Of a stretch of DNA of 64,000 bases, positions 35,886 to 44,317 are shown in pieces; position 1 is the stretch's first letter, and each line of letters opens with the position of its first letter. The DNA lies in NCBI RefSeq assembly GCF_035984415.1, contig NZ_CP130720.1, forward strand, positions 7,316,001-7,380,000, in the 5' to 3' direction. Position numbers and translations under genes: made by a program. Source of the DNA: Streptomyces sp. NBC_01296. GTDB lineage: Bacteria > Actinomycetota > Actinomycetes > Streptomycetales > Streptomycetaceae. The notes below the pieces were generated by a model. The model saw only the letters and a list, made by a program, of their open reading frames with translations, did not search any database and was not told the origin of the DNA.

Positions 35886-35922
35886 CCTGCTCTGGGCGAC
35901 GCGGGGGATCGCCCAGAGCAGG
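35886..35922. repeat. 14-bp perfect inverted repeat in a divergent gap
   Basis: CCTGCTCTGGGCGA (35886-35899) and TCGCCCAGAGCAGG (35909-35922) are exact complements around 9 bases. The element lies in the 289-base gap between the divergent TetR and hydrolase genes (35833-36121), well away from any gene end. It could be an operator, an mRNA leader hairpin or an attenuator. The rest of the gap shows no convincing gene. Confidence 0.55.
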
Positions 35923-36121
35923 GACTTCCACACCTCGGGGGAACGGCGGATTTCGGCCTACCCGGACCCGGCCCGGTGCGCACCCGCACGACGTGGGAGA
36001 CACGGTGGGAGACGGCGCCTGCGCGTGCCGGTCCGCGTGCTGATACGGATGCCCACACTCCGTCAGTGGCGTGACAAGCTCGCAGAGTCGACCGTTTCAC
36101 GCTCTGTTCGAGGGGGTCCTC

Positions 36122-36886
36122 ATGACGTACGAGACCGTTGCACATGAAGTGGAGATCGCGACCGGCGGCGCCGCGCCGATGACCGCATACGTGGCTCGCC
36201 CCGCCGGAACCGGACGCCACCCGGCCGTGCTCGTCGGTGCGGAGCTGTGGGGGCTGACCGAGGACGTCCGCGGCATCGTCCGGCAGGTCGCCGCGCTCGG
36301 CTACGTCGCGATCGCCCCGAACCTCTACCACCGCTCCGGCCCCGAGACCGCCACAGGCCTGGCCGAGAACGCCGCCAACCGGGAACGTGCCTTCGAGCTG
36401 CTCGGGCAGCTGACCCGGGACGGCGTCGAGGAAGACCTGCGGGCCGCCGTCGCCCACGTCCGCACCCACGCGCAGGCCACTGAGCAGACCGGCGTGCTCG
36501 GGTTCAGCCTCGGCGGACACATCGCCTACTTCGCGGCCACCCGGCTCGACCTCGCTGCGGCGGCGATCTTCTACCCGGGCTGGCTGCCCGTCGCGGGCAC
36601 CGCCCTCAGTCGCCCGGAGCCGCTGCTGGCGACCACCGGCTCCCTCGCCGAGCGGGACGTACGGGTACTCATGTTCTTCGCGGAACTGGACCACGTCATC
36701 GACGCCGAGCAGCGCACACAGATCGCCGAGGCGCTCACGGCGGCCGGGGCACGGCACGAGGAGGTCGTCTACCCGGGCGCCCGGCACGCCTTCTTCTTCC
36801 CCGGGCGCGAACCGTATGACAAGGCCGCCGCCGAGGACTCGTGGGCCCGGGTGCGCGACCTGTTCGCCGCCGAACTCGGCCGGTAG
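36122..36886 (+). CDS. Dienelactone hydrolase family protein, Ser nucleophile
   Basis: A 254-residue alpha/beta hydrolase of the dienelactone hydrolase family. The elbow reads GFSLGG with Ser129, where classical dienelactone hydrolases have Cys. Asp190 in ELDHVID and His222 in ARHAFF complete the triad, and Glu41 in GAELWGL matches the conserved Glu. It probably hydrolyses an ester or lactone in the cytosol; the Ser form may act on other esters. ATG 36122 follows GAGGGGG. Confidence 0.92.
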   Translation: MTYETVAHEVEIATGGAAPMTAYVARPAGTGRHPAVLVGAELWGLTEDVRGIVRQVAALGYVAIAPNLYHRSGPETATGLAENAANRERAFELLGQLTRDGVEEDLRAAVAHVRTHAQATEQTGVLGFSLGGHIAYFAATRLDLAAAAIFYPGWLPVAGTALSRPEPLLATTGSLAERDVRVLMFFAELDHVIDAEQRTQIAEALTAAGARHEEVVYPGARHAFFFPGREPYDKAAAEDSWARVRDLFAAELGR

Positions 36887-36919
36887 GGCGCCTGGCTCCC
36901 GCCCGGCGGGCCTGCCGGA

Positions 36920-37858
36920 TCAGGTGAGCGCGCTCAGGCCCGGCATCAGGGCCACCACCAGAGGTACCGCCGGGACCAGCGTGGCCAGGGCCGCCAGCCG
37001 CAGCCGGCGGCCCGCCGACAGCCGGGGCGCCGCCGACAGCAGCCGCCGCACCCGCTCCGAGACGTGCGGCTGCGGGCTCGGGTAGGGCCCGAACACCCCC
37101 CGGTCCTCGTTGAGCCCGACCAGCGCGAGCGCGATCGTCAGCCTCCCGTACCGCCGCGAGGCCACGTCGTCGGCGGCGAGTTCCACGAGCCGGTGCATCT
37201 CCGCCTCGAACGCCGCGAACACCGGCACCTGCGGGAATCCCCCCGCCAGCGCCCGCGAGCAGTGCAGCAGCCAGTCGTGCCGGGCCTCCGCGTGCCCCTG
37301 CTCGTGCGCCAGCACGGCGTCCAGCTGGCTCCCCTTGAGCCGCCCGAGCGCGGCCGTCGTCACCACCAGCTGCGGGGCCGCGCCCGGCAGCCACCACGCG
37401 TCGGGCCGCGTTCCCTCCAGTACGACGAGCCGCGCCCCCGCCGGGTCCTCCCCGGGCAGCAGCGGCGCCCGTACGAGCAGCTCGGCGCCCCGCGCCCGCC
37501 GCCGGGCCCGGGCCCGCAGCACCTCCCGGGTCAGCCGGGCCCCGGTCCACAGCCCGCCACCCGCCAGCGCGAGCGCGGTGCCCACGGCCCACGGGCCGCC
37601 GGTCGGGCCCAGCGCGTACGCGTCGACCACCCCGTGCGGCGCGGCCGCGAAGAGCCGGCCCCGGACCGACAGCCAGGCGGCGGCCGCGCTCAGCACCATC
37701 GACAGGGCGAAGCACAGGAGCACCGCGCCCACCACGCACTGCCACACCCACAAGGCGACGACGGGCTCACGGTCGGGCCATTCGGCCCGGGCCAGCAGAC
37801 GGGGAGCGAGCACTGCGGTCAGGACGCCGAGCAACAGGAGTGCGGCGGGGACCATCAT
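36920..37858 (-). CDS. M56-family membrane metallopeptidase
   Basis: A 312-residue membrane zinc peptidase. Hydrophobic segments at about 4-22, 35-62 and 90-105, then the M56/M48-like domain with the zinc site HEQGH (185-189) and a downstream Glu in LVELAADDVA; a last membrane helix near the C-terminus. It lacks the extracellular penicillin-binding sensor of BlaR1. Such genes usually follow a BlaI/CopY-type repressor gene, which is missing here. The DUF5134 gene lies upstream on the same strand (91 bases). Confidence 0.9.
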   Translation of the reverse strand: MMVPAALLLLGVLTAVLAPRLLARAEWPDREPVVALWVWQCVVGAVLLCFALSMVLSAAAAWLSVRGRLFAAAPHGVVDAYALGPTGGPWAVGTALALAGGGLWTGARLTREVLRARARRRARGAELLVRAPLLPGEDPAGARLVVLEGTRPDAWWLPGAAPQLVVTTAALGRLKGSQLDAVLAHEQGHAEARHDWLLHCSRALAGGFPQVPVFAAFEAEMHRLVELAADDVASRRYGRLTIALALVGLNEDRGVFGPYPSPQPHVSERVRRLLSAAPRLSAGRRLRLAALATLVPAVPLVVALMPGLSALT

Positions 37859-37949
37859 GCCCGCCAGCCTATGAGCGCGGGGCTACCTGCGGGTACGGGC
37901 TTTCGGCATTGGTGACGCAGGACACGTTTGTCCGCCGGGCCCGCGAGCG

Positions 37950-38492
37950 TCACAGGCTCAGCAGCATCGTCAACATGCCCATCCCCATGGTCAGTCGGCA
38001 CGCCCGCGTCAGCTCCGTGGGCACCACCTGCGGCCCGCCCGGGACCGGCTGCGCACCCCCGCCCGCCGTCACCAGCCGCGCCCCGCCGAGCAGCACGTAC
38101 CCCGCGAAGTACAGCAGCAGCGCCCCGGTGACCGGCGGCAGGCCCCCGCCGTGCCCGTGGCCGGCGGCCATCGTCAGCGCCATGTACGCCATGGCCAGTG
38201 AACCGACCAGGTGGTGGGCGTGGTGCACCCCGCCCCGCAGCAGCCACAGGGCGTGCAGCGCGGCCCCGCAGAAGACGGCCAGCAGGACCCCGGGCCCCCA
38301 CGGGCCGATGCCCGACGGCACGGCCATCACCGCCATCCCGAACCCCATCAGCGCCTCGCCCGCCGCCCCGCCGCGCGCCTCCCGGCCCGATCTGCGCACC
38401 CGCCGCAGGCAGTACGCACCGCTCACCGCGCACAGCAGCACGAGCAGCCAGGCGGGGAGGGAGGCGGGAAGGGACAGCGCGGGACCGTGCAC
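37950..38492 (-). CDS. DUF5134 membrane protein
   Basis: A 180-residue integral membrane protein with about five helices and a His-rich GVHHAHHLVG and AAGHGHGGG pair of loops. This matches actinobacterial DUF5134 proteins, which commonly neighbour M56 peptidases and copper genes. The His-rich loops suggest metal contact, not proven. It is the first gene of a likely two-gene unit with the M56 peptidase. Confidence 0.85.
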   Translation of the reverse strand: MHGPALSLPASLPAWLLVLLCAVSGAYCLRRVRRSGREARGGAAGEALMGFGMAVMAVPSGIGPWGPGVLLAVFCGAALHALWLLRGGVHHAHHLVGSLAMAYMALTMAAGHGHGGGLPPVTGALLLYFAGYVLLGGARLVTAGGGAQPVPGGPQVVPTELTRACRLTMGMGMLTMLLSL

Positions 38493-38622
38493 GGCGGAAC
38501 CCCCGGTTCGTCGGCGTCACCGGAAGAGATGCCCCGGCCCGGACGCCCGCACGCCGCCCCGGGTTAGGCTCTCGGTGCCGCACCGGGCATGTCATATGCC
38601 GCCGAGCCGAACGGAGCCCCCG

Positions 38623-39162
38623 ATGTCGACCGCCCACCCCACCGCCCTGAACTTCCGCAGTGCCGTAGAAGCGGACGTGCCGGAACTGGTGGCGCTCGTC
38701 GAGTCGGCCTACCGCGGGGACGCCAGCCGCGCCGGCTGGACCACCGAGGCGGACGTCCTGGAGGGGCAGCGCACCGACCCCGAAGGGGTCCGCGCGATCA
38801 TCGACTCCGCCGACAGCGTCCTGCTCGTCGTCGAGCGCGCGGGCGGGCTCGTCGCCTGCTGCCAGCTCGAACACCGGGGCGACCACGTCTACTTCGGGAT
38901 GTTCGCGGTCCGCCCGGGGCTGCAGGGCGGCGGCCTCGGCAAGGAGATCCTCGCCGAGGCGGAGCGCCGCGCCCGCGAGACCTGGGACGCCAAGGAGATG
39001 CGGATGACGGTGGTGAACGTACGGGAGGAGCTCATCGCCTACTACGTGCGCCGCGGCTACCGGCGCACCGGCGAGCTGAGCCCCTTCCCGTACGGCAACG
39101 AGCGCTTCGGCGTCCCGCTCCGCGACGACCTGGCCTTCGAGCTGCTGGTCAAGCCGCTGTAG
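38623..39162 (+). CDS. GNAT-family N-acetyltransferase
   Basis: A 179-residue acetyltransferase with the acetyl-CoA loop VRPGLQGGGLGKEIL (Q/R-x-x-G-x-G) near residue 100 and the C-terminal YYVRRGYRRTGELSPFPYG. The substrate is unknown. Start at ATG 38623 behind GGAG; the longer open frame is not protein-like. It is divergent from DUF5134 and its end is 27 bases from the convergent phosphodiesterase. Confidence 0.92.
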   Translation: MSTAHPTALNFRSAVEADVPELVALVESAYRGDASRAGWTTEADVLEGQRTDPEGVRAIIDSADSVLLVVERAGGLVACCQLEHRGDHVYFGMFAVRPGLQGGGLGKEILAEAERRARETWDAKEMRMTVVNVREELIAYYVRRGYRRTGELSPFPYGNERFGVPLRDDLAFELLVKPL

Positions 39163-39189
39163 CGCGGGAGCCCGGACCGGGCGCGGCCG

Positions 39190-39879
39190 TCAGGCCAGGA
39201 ACCGGCCCGTACTGCGGATCTCCGGGAAGTCGGTGGCCGCGCCGTCCAGTTCGAGAGCCCGGGCCAGCCGCAGCTGCTGCAGGGTGTTGACGGTCCAGCC
39301 GGTCACCTTCAGCCCGGCCGCGTGGACCGACTCCACCGTGCCCAGGGTGAGTTCGCGGATGTTCAGGGCGACCGTGCGCGCGCCGGAGGCGAGGGCCCGG
39401 GCCACGACCTCCTCGGCCCCGCCGCTCAGCTCCGAACGGAGCACGCTGCGCACCCCGGGCAGCAGCCGGGCCGTCTCGGCGAGCACCCCGTCGTGGACGG
39501 AGGCCACCTCCACCCGCGCGTTCAGGTCGCGGCGCAGGACCAGCTCCGCCAGCGCGGCCGCGGCGGCCCCGTCGTGGACCGACACCTGGAGCGGGGTCCG
39601 GACCGCGTCCAGGACCTCCTCGAAGGCCGGCACGTGCTCGCCCTGGCCGGCGTCCAGCTCGCGCAGCGCGGCCAGGGTCAGATCGGCGACGGCCCCGGCG
39701 CCGTCGGTGGTCCGGTCCACCTCGGCGTCGTGCAGGACGACGAGCACGCCGTCCTTGCTCAGCTGCACGTCCAGAGCGATGACGTCCATCCCGGAACGTT
39801 CCGCGCGGACGAACGACCGCAGGGTGTTCTCGGGTTCGACACCCATGACCCCGCGGTGACCGATGGTGAGGAAAGTCAA
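39190..39879 (-). CDS. Glycerophosphodiester phosphodiesterase family protein
   Basis: A 229-residue TIM-barrel phosphodiesterase: GHRG (His8), PENTLRSF, VIALDVQLSKDGVLVVLHDAEVDRTTDG, and GWTVNTLQQL near the end. It hydrolyses glycerophosphodiesters to glycerol-3-phosphate and an alcohol. No ATG precedes the catalytic HRG; TTG 39879 (LTFLTIGHRG) is the best start, with a weak GAGAG upstream. An internal ATG would remove the active site. The 188 bases between it and PadR upstream hold only its own promoter region. Confidence 0.9.
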   Translation of the reverse strand: MTFLTIGHRGVMGVEPENTLRSFVRAERSGMDVIALDVQLSKDGVLVVLHDAEVDRTTDGAGAVADLTLAALRELDAGQGEHVPAFEEVLDAVRTPLQVSVHDGAAAAALAELVLRRDLNARVEVASVHDGVLAETARLLPGVRSVLRSELSGGAEEVVARALASGARTVALNIRELTLGTVESVHAAGLKVTGWTVNTLQQLRLARALELDGAATDFPEIRSTGRFLA

Positions 39880-40067
39880 GGTTCTCTCGCTTCCGTCGAC
39901 GGCGGCTCCCCGCGCGGTCGCGGTGTCCCGACCGGCCGCGCGGTGAGGACGCATGCTAGTGCGCCGGGGATGCGATGAGACCGCCCGTGCAGCGCCCGGA
40001 ACGAGGCCGCAGGCCGGTTCCCGCCAGGGCCGTACGCCGTCGCGAACCCCGAGGCGGCCCTGCCGCG

Positions 40068-40703
40068 TCACCCGGGCGTGGGCGCGTCCCCGCCGCCTTG
40101 ACGATCCGCGGACGGGGCTCCCGTACCGGCCGGGTCCAGCTCCGCGAGATCCGCCAGCAGGGCCTCGCCCAGCTCCAGTTCGGCCAGGTGCTGCCGCTCG
40201 CTCCAGCGCAGCGCGAGCGCCGGGAAGGCCCACTGCGGTACGCCGCCCGCCTGCTCCATCGCCTCGCGTACGGCGGCCAGTTCGCCCCGGGTGCGCTCCA
40301 GATGGTCGCCGACCATCGCGCGCAGCCGCTCCGGCTCGGCGAGGTGGCCGAGCCAGACCCGCAGCAGCAGCCCGTGCTTGAGCACCGGGGGCCCGGCCTC
40401 CGCGGTGTCCGAGGCCCAGCCGGCGAGGGCCTCGCGGCCGGCGTCGGTGATGGCGTAGCGGCGCTTGGCCCGGGCCTCCTCGGGGCCCGAGCGCGCGGAG
40501 GCCGCGTACCCCAGCTCCTCGAGCCGGCGCAGCTCGGCGTAGATCTGGCTGATGGCCGGGGACCAGTAGAAGAAGCGCAGGGAGGAGTCCGCCCACTTCT
40601 TCAGCTCGTACCCGGTGCGCTCCCCGGGGAAGGACAGCAGCCCGAGTACCGCCCATGCGGTCGGCGGAAGGTCTTGCTTCTTCGACGTATGACTACTAGT
40701 CAT
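40068..40703 (-). CDS. PadR-family transcriptional regulator
   Basis: A 211-residue PadR protein: winged helix with AVLGLLSFPGERTGYELKKWADSSLRFFYWSPAISQIYAELRRLEELGYA and AKRRYAITDAGREAL, then the helical Vir-C-like domain for dimerisation. The start at ATG 40703 lies inside a palindrome. It is divergent from the LLM oxidoreductase gene (49 bases) and probably represses it and itself in response to a small phenolic-type ligand. Confidence 0.93.
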   Translation of the reverse strand: MTSSHTSKKQDLPPTAWAVLGLLSFPGERTGYELKKWADSSLRFFYWSPAISQIYAELRRLEELGYAASARSGPEEARAKRRYAITDAGREALAGWASDTAEAGPPVLKHGLLLRVWLGHLAEPERLRAMVGDHLERTRGELAAVREAMEQAGGVPQWAFPALALRWSERQHLAELELGEALLADLAELDPAGTGAPSADRQGGGDAPTPG

Positions 40704-40704
40704 A
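40688..40704. promoter_or_regulatory. Probable PadR operator
   Basis: TATGACT-ACT-AGTCATA is a perfect 7-bp inverted repeat with a 3-base centre. It covers the PadR start codon and is 48 bases from the divergent LLM start. It is distinctly AT-richer than its surroundings. Confidence 0.6.
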
Positions 40705-40752
40705 TTCCGAATTGAAGTATGGCCGGGCACGGGACGCAACCCTGGAGGCATC

Positions 40753-41874
40753 GTGAAATTCTCCGTGATCTTCGAAGCTCAGCTCGCCGACCCGACCGTG
40801 GAGCGGGAGCACCAGGTCATCCACGACTGCGTGGAGCAGGCCGTGCTCGCCGAGCGCATGGGATTCGACCGGATCTGGGCCGTGGAGCACCACTCCCTGA
40901 AGTGGTACGCCCACATGTCCGCCCCGGAGGTCTTCCTGACCTGGGTCGCGGCCCGGACGCACACCATACGCATCGGCCACGGCGTGGTCTGCATGCCCTT
41001 CAACTTCAACCACCCGGTCCGGGTGGCCGAGCGGGCCGCCATGCTCGACCTGCTCTCCGGCGGCCGCCTCGACCTGGGGGCCGGGCGCGGCGGCACCGAG
41101 CAGGAGACCTCCCTGTGCGGGGTCGACCGGGACCGCACCACCCAGGAGGTCGAGGAGGCGCTGCGGATCATCGGCAAGGCCTGGCAGGAGGAGGAGCTGG
41201 AGTACCGCGGCGAGCTGATCGACATCGCCCCGCACCCGATCCTGCCGCGGCCGAAGCAGACCCCGCATCCGCCGCTGTTCCTGGCGTGCAGCCGCGCCGA
41301 GACCCTCGTCCAGGCCGCGGAACTGGGCGTCGGGGCCCTGGTGATGGGCTTCGCCGGGCCGGAGTCCATCGCCGGCATGCGGGCCGTGTACGACGCGGCG
41401 GTCGCCGGCCGGGGCGGCGCCCGCTTCGTCTCGACCGCGGTCAACGACCACTTCTCGGTGCTCTGCCCGACCATCGTCCTCGACGACCCGGCCGAGGCGC
41501 GCCGGATCGGCATCCGGGGCCAGCGGTTCTTCGCCCAGTCCATCGGCCACTGGTACGGCGGGACCGGGATCCCGGACGAGGCCGTGGTCGCGGGCGCCGA
41601 CGAGGCGGCGGAGATGCACAGGGCGGCCGAGCAGGTGGTGGCCCGGCTGCACGAGCAGGACATCCCGGTGAGGCCCACCTCGACGGCCACGTTCCGCGCC
41701 GACCACGCGTACGGGAGCGCGGAGGACGCCATCGCGTACGTCCGGCGACTCAAGGAGGCGGGGGCGGACGAGATCATGTGCCTGATCCAGATGGGCACGG
41801 TGCCGCAGGAGGCCTGCCTGGAGACGCTGCGGCAGTGGGGCGAGAAGGTCATCCCGCACTTCCGCGGCGCGTGA
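40753..41874 (+). CDS. LLM-class flavin-dependent oxidoreductase (bacterial luciferase-like)
   Basis: A 373-residue TIM-barrel flavin enzyme. ERMGFDRIWAVEHHSLKW, HPVRVAERAAMLDLLSGGRLDLGAGRG and YVRRLKEAGADEIMCLIQMG are family marks. It uses FMNH2 or F420H2 to hydroxylate, cleave or reduce a small substrate. GTG 40753 follows TGGAGG. Divergent from PadR; a very strong terminator follows. Confidence 0.92.
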   Translation: MKFSVIFEAQLADPTVEREHQVIHDCVEQAVLAERMGFDRIWAVEHHSLKWYAHMSAPEVFLTWVAARTHTIRIGHGVVCMPFNFNHPVRVAERAAMLDLLSGGRLDLGAGRGGTEQETSLCGVDRDRTTQEVEEALRIIGKAWQEEELEYRGELIDIAPHPILPRPKQTPHPPLFLACSRAETLVQAAELGVGALVMGFAGPESIAGMRAVYDAAVAGRGGARFVSTAVNDHFSVLCPTIVLDDPAEARRIGIRGQRFFAQSIGHWYGGTGIPDEAVVAGADEAAEMHRAAEQVVARLHEQDIPVRPTSTATFRADHAYGSAEDAIAYVRRLKEAGADEIMCLIQMGTVPQEACLETLRQWGEKVIPHFRGA

Positions 41875-41881
41875 GCCCGCG

Positions 41882-41919
41882 CCCGCCCGGTGGGTGACGG
41901 ACGTCACCCACCGGGCGGG
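41882..41919 (+). terminator. Strong hairpin terminator after LLM gene
   Basis: An 18-bp perfect stem, CCCGCCCGGTGGGTGACG (41882-41899) with its complement (41902-41919). In RNA the top pair would open to leave a 4-base loop. It starts 8 bases after the stop. Confidence 0.85.
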
Positions 41920-42119
41920 AGGCCGGCCGCCCGCGGGCCGGGCGGACGTGAACCCCGGTACGCGAAAGGGGCGAAGCCGTCGCCCGAGGGGTGGACGGCG
42001 GGAAGAATTACGGTGTCGATAGGGGTGTCGCAGGATAATTTCCCGATCGACCTCTTGAGTGGGAGAGGCCTGCACCCATACGCTGTGTTGACGCGAGGTT
42101 CTCCTGTGGAGGAAGTGAC

Positions 42120-43526
42120 ATGACGGAAATTCTTGTGCCGGGTTCTGGCGGTGCGGTGATAACCGCCGGTGCGCGGGTGGTGGACCACCCGGCGTGGCCC
42201 GAGCTCAAGGCCGCCGTGGAGGAGATCCGCCCCTGGCAGTCCAAGGACGGCTCCATCGACTTCGAGGCCGCGGGCGCCCCCGTCCCGGTCGATGTCGAGG
42301 CCACCGTCGAGCGGGCGATCGGCGCCGTCGAGACGCTGTCGCCGCTGCTGCCGCACGCCGCCGCGTACCACCGTGCGCTCGTCTCCGACCTGCGCAAGTG
42401 GGTCGCGGACGGCTTCAAGGTGCCGGACTTCCTGGACTCCCTGCTGGCCTTCCACCCGGCCGCCGAGCGCGCCGACGGGCTCCAGCACCTGGTCGTCTTC
42501 CCCATGTACACGCAGAACGGCAACCTCGACCGCAACTTCGAGGCCGTCGTCCTGAAGATGGTGTGGCCCGAGTGGCTCTCCGAGCTGGAGCGCACCCGGT
42601 ACGACAACCCGCTGTTCCTCGGCATCACCTTCGAGGACTTCACCCCGGGCTACGACACCCACTCCGCCGTGCTCTTCCCGGAGACCATCGCCGTCCGCGA
42701 GGCCCCCGAGCGCTTCACCTGGGGCGGCATCTTCTGCGACCGCGAGGCCGCCCGCTACCGCAAGGTCACCGCGGCCGCCGTCGACATCCTCGGCATCGAG
42801 CTGCCCGAGGACATCGCCCGCATGGTCGAGGACCAGGAGCGCTGCGAGAAGGCCTTCGTCCTGTGGGACATGGTCCACGACCGCACCCACAGCCACGGCG
42901 ACCTGCCGTTCGACCCCTTCATGATCAAGCAGCGCCAGCCGTTCTGGATGTACGGCCTGGAGGAGCTGCGCTGCGACCTCACCGCCTTCAAGGAGGCCGT
43001 GAAGCTGGAGTCCGAGGGCAACGAGCACGGCCGTGACGTGCAGTACGCCGTCCTTTTCGACCGGATGTTCCGCTTCCCGGTGTCGGGCGACCGCAACCGC
43101 AACTATGACGGCCTCGGCGGCCAGCTGCTCTTCGCGTACCTCCACAAGCACGACGTCGTGCGCTGGACGGACAACACGCTGAAGATCGACTGGATGCGGG
43201 CCCCGCAGGTCACCAACCAGCTGTGCGCCGAGATCGAGGACCTCTACCGGGCCGGCATCGACCGCCCGAAGCTCGTCCACTGGTTCAAGGCGTACGAGCT
43301 CGTCTCCACGTACCTCGCCCCCCACCCGGGCTCCAAGTGGGCCAAGGGCCCCGACGCCCTCGACCTGACGCAGCCGCCGCGCAAGCTCGTCGACGACGTG
43401 CTTCCCGACGAGTTTCCGCTGAGCATGTTCTATGAGGCGCTCGCCAAGAAGCTCAAGGGAGTGATCGCCTCCACGAAGGGCATCACTGCAGTGAACGCCG
43501 ATTCGGCCGAGCGGGTCGCCGCGTGA
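42120..43526 (+). CDS. DUF6421 family protein
   Basis: A 468-residue actinobacterial protein of unknown function, mostly helical, with no signal peptide or membrane helix. HDRTHSHGD (253-261) holds an H-x3-H-x-H cluster that looks like a metal site, and charged aromatic motifs RNYDGLGGQLLFAYLHKHDVVRW and WFKAYELVSTYLAPHPG are probably conserved. ATG 42120 has TGGAGGAAG seven bases upstream. The next gene follows after 26 bases, and the third overlaps that one, so the operon may define a pathway with an SDR and a threonine aldolase. Confidence 0.85.
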   Translation: MTEILVPGSGGAVITAGARVVDHPAWPELKAAVEEIRPWQSKDGSIDFEAAGAPVPVDVEATVERAIGAVETLSPLLPHAAAYHRALVSDLRKWVADGFKVPDFLDSLLAFHPAAERADGLQHLVVFPMYTQNGNLDRNFEAVVLKMVWPEWLSELERTRYDNPLFLGITFEDFTPGYDTHSAVLFPETIAVREAPERFTWGGIFCDREAARYRKVTAAAVDILGIELPEDIARMVEDQERCEKAFVLWDMVHDRTHSHGDLPFDPFMIKQRQPFWMYGLEELRCDLTAFKEAVKLESEGNEHGRDVQYAVLFDRMFRFPVSGDRNRNYDGLGGQLLFAYLHKHDVVRWTDNTLKIDWMRAPQVTNQLCAEIEDLYRAGIDRPKLVHWFKAYELVSTYLAPHPGSKWAKGPDALDLTQPPRKLVDDVLPDEFPLSMFYEALAKKLKGVIASTKGITAVNADSAERVAA

Positions 43527-43552
43527 GCGCTCGCCCACAGGAGGCTGCACAG

Positions 43553-44317
43553 ATGAACAGCGCTGGGAAGAACGGGAACGGCAAGCTCCACGGGGCCGTC
43601 GTCGCGGTGGCCGGGGCCGGCGGCCCCGCCGGCCACGCCGCCCTGCTCCGCCTCGCCGAGGCGGGCGCCGTGGTCGTGGCGGCCGATGCCAACCCGACGC
43701 GCCTTGCGGAGTCCGTGGACGCGGCCCGCTACGCGCACGGAGGCGCCACCGTCACCGGTGACACCGTGGACCTGCTCGACCTGGAGGCCACCAAGGCCTG
43801 GGCCGAGCGGACCGAGAAGGAGTTCGGCCGCGTGGACGGGCTCGTCCACCTCGTGGGCGGCTGGCGCGGCAGCACCACCTTCACCGACACGGACCTCGCG
43901 GACTGGGACTTCCTGGAGAAGCTCCTGATCCGCACCGTCCAGCACACGTCGCTCGCCTTCCACGACGCGCTGCTGCGCAGTGACCGCGGCCGCTACGTCC
44001 TCGTCAGCCAGTCCGGCGCGCACAAGCCGGTCGCCAACAACGCCGCGTACAACGCGGGCAAGGCGGCCGCCGAGGCCTGGACGCTCTCCCTCGCCGACTC
44101 CTTCCGCAAGGCGGGGGGCGAGGAGGGCCCGGGCGCCGCGGCTGCGATCCTGGTGATCAAGGCACTGGTGCACGACGCGATGCGCGCCGAGCGCCCCAAT
44201 GCGAAGTTCGCGGGCTTCACCGACGTCAAGGAGCTGGCCGAGGCCATCGCCGGCGTGTGGGAGCGGCCCGCCATCGATGTGAACGGACAGCGTCTGTGGC
44301 TCACTCCGCAACCGTGA
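43553..44317 (+). CDS. SDR-family NAD(P)-dependent oxidoreductase
   Basis: A 254-residue short-chain dehydrogenase: dinucleotide loop AGAGGPAGHA (about 20-29), VHLVGGWRG, catalytic Ser in VLVSQSG (152-154 region) and Tyr166/Lys170 in YNAGK. It should oxidise or reduce an alcohol or carbonyl. AGGAGG at 43539-43544 places the start at ATG 43553, although an in-frame GTG at 43523 overlaps the DUF6421 stop. Middle gene of the DUF6421 operon. Confidence 0.92.
   Translation: MNSAGKNGNGKLHGAVVAVAGAGGPAGHAALLRLAEAGAVVVAADANPTRLAESVDAARYAHGGATVTGDTVDLLDLEATKAWAERTEKEFGRVDGLVHLVGGWRGSTTFTDTDLADWDFLEKLLIRTVQHTSLAFHDALLRSDRGRYVLVSQSGAHKPVANNAAYNAGKAAAEAWTLSLADSFRKAGGEEGPGAAAAILVIKALVHDAMRAERPNAKFAGFTDVKELAEAIAGVWERPAIDVNGQRLWLTPQP

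Noticed and set aside
35976..36074. Possible 30-residue ORF before the dienelactone hydrolase gene
   Set aside because: GTG start with no ribosome site, biased composition and no similarity to known leader peptides.
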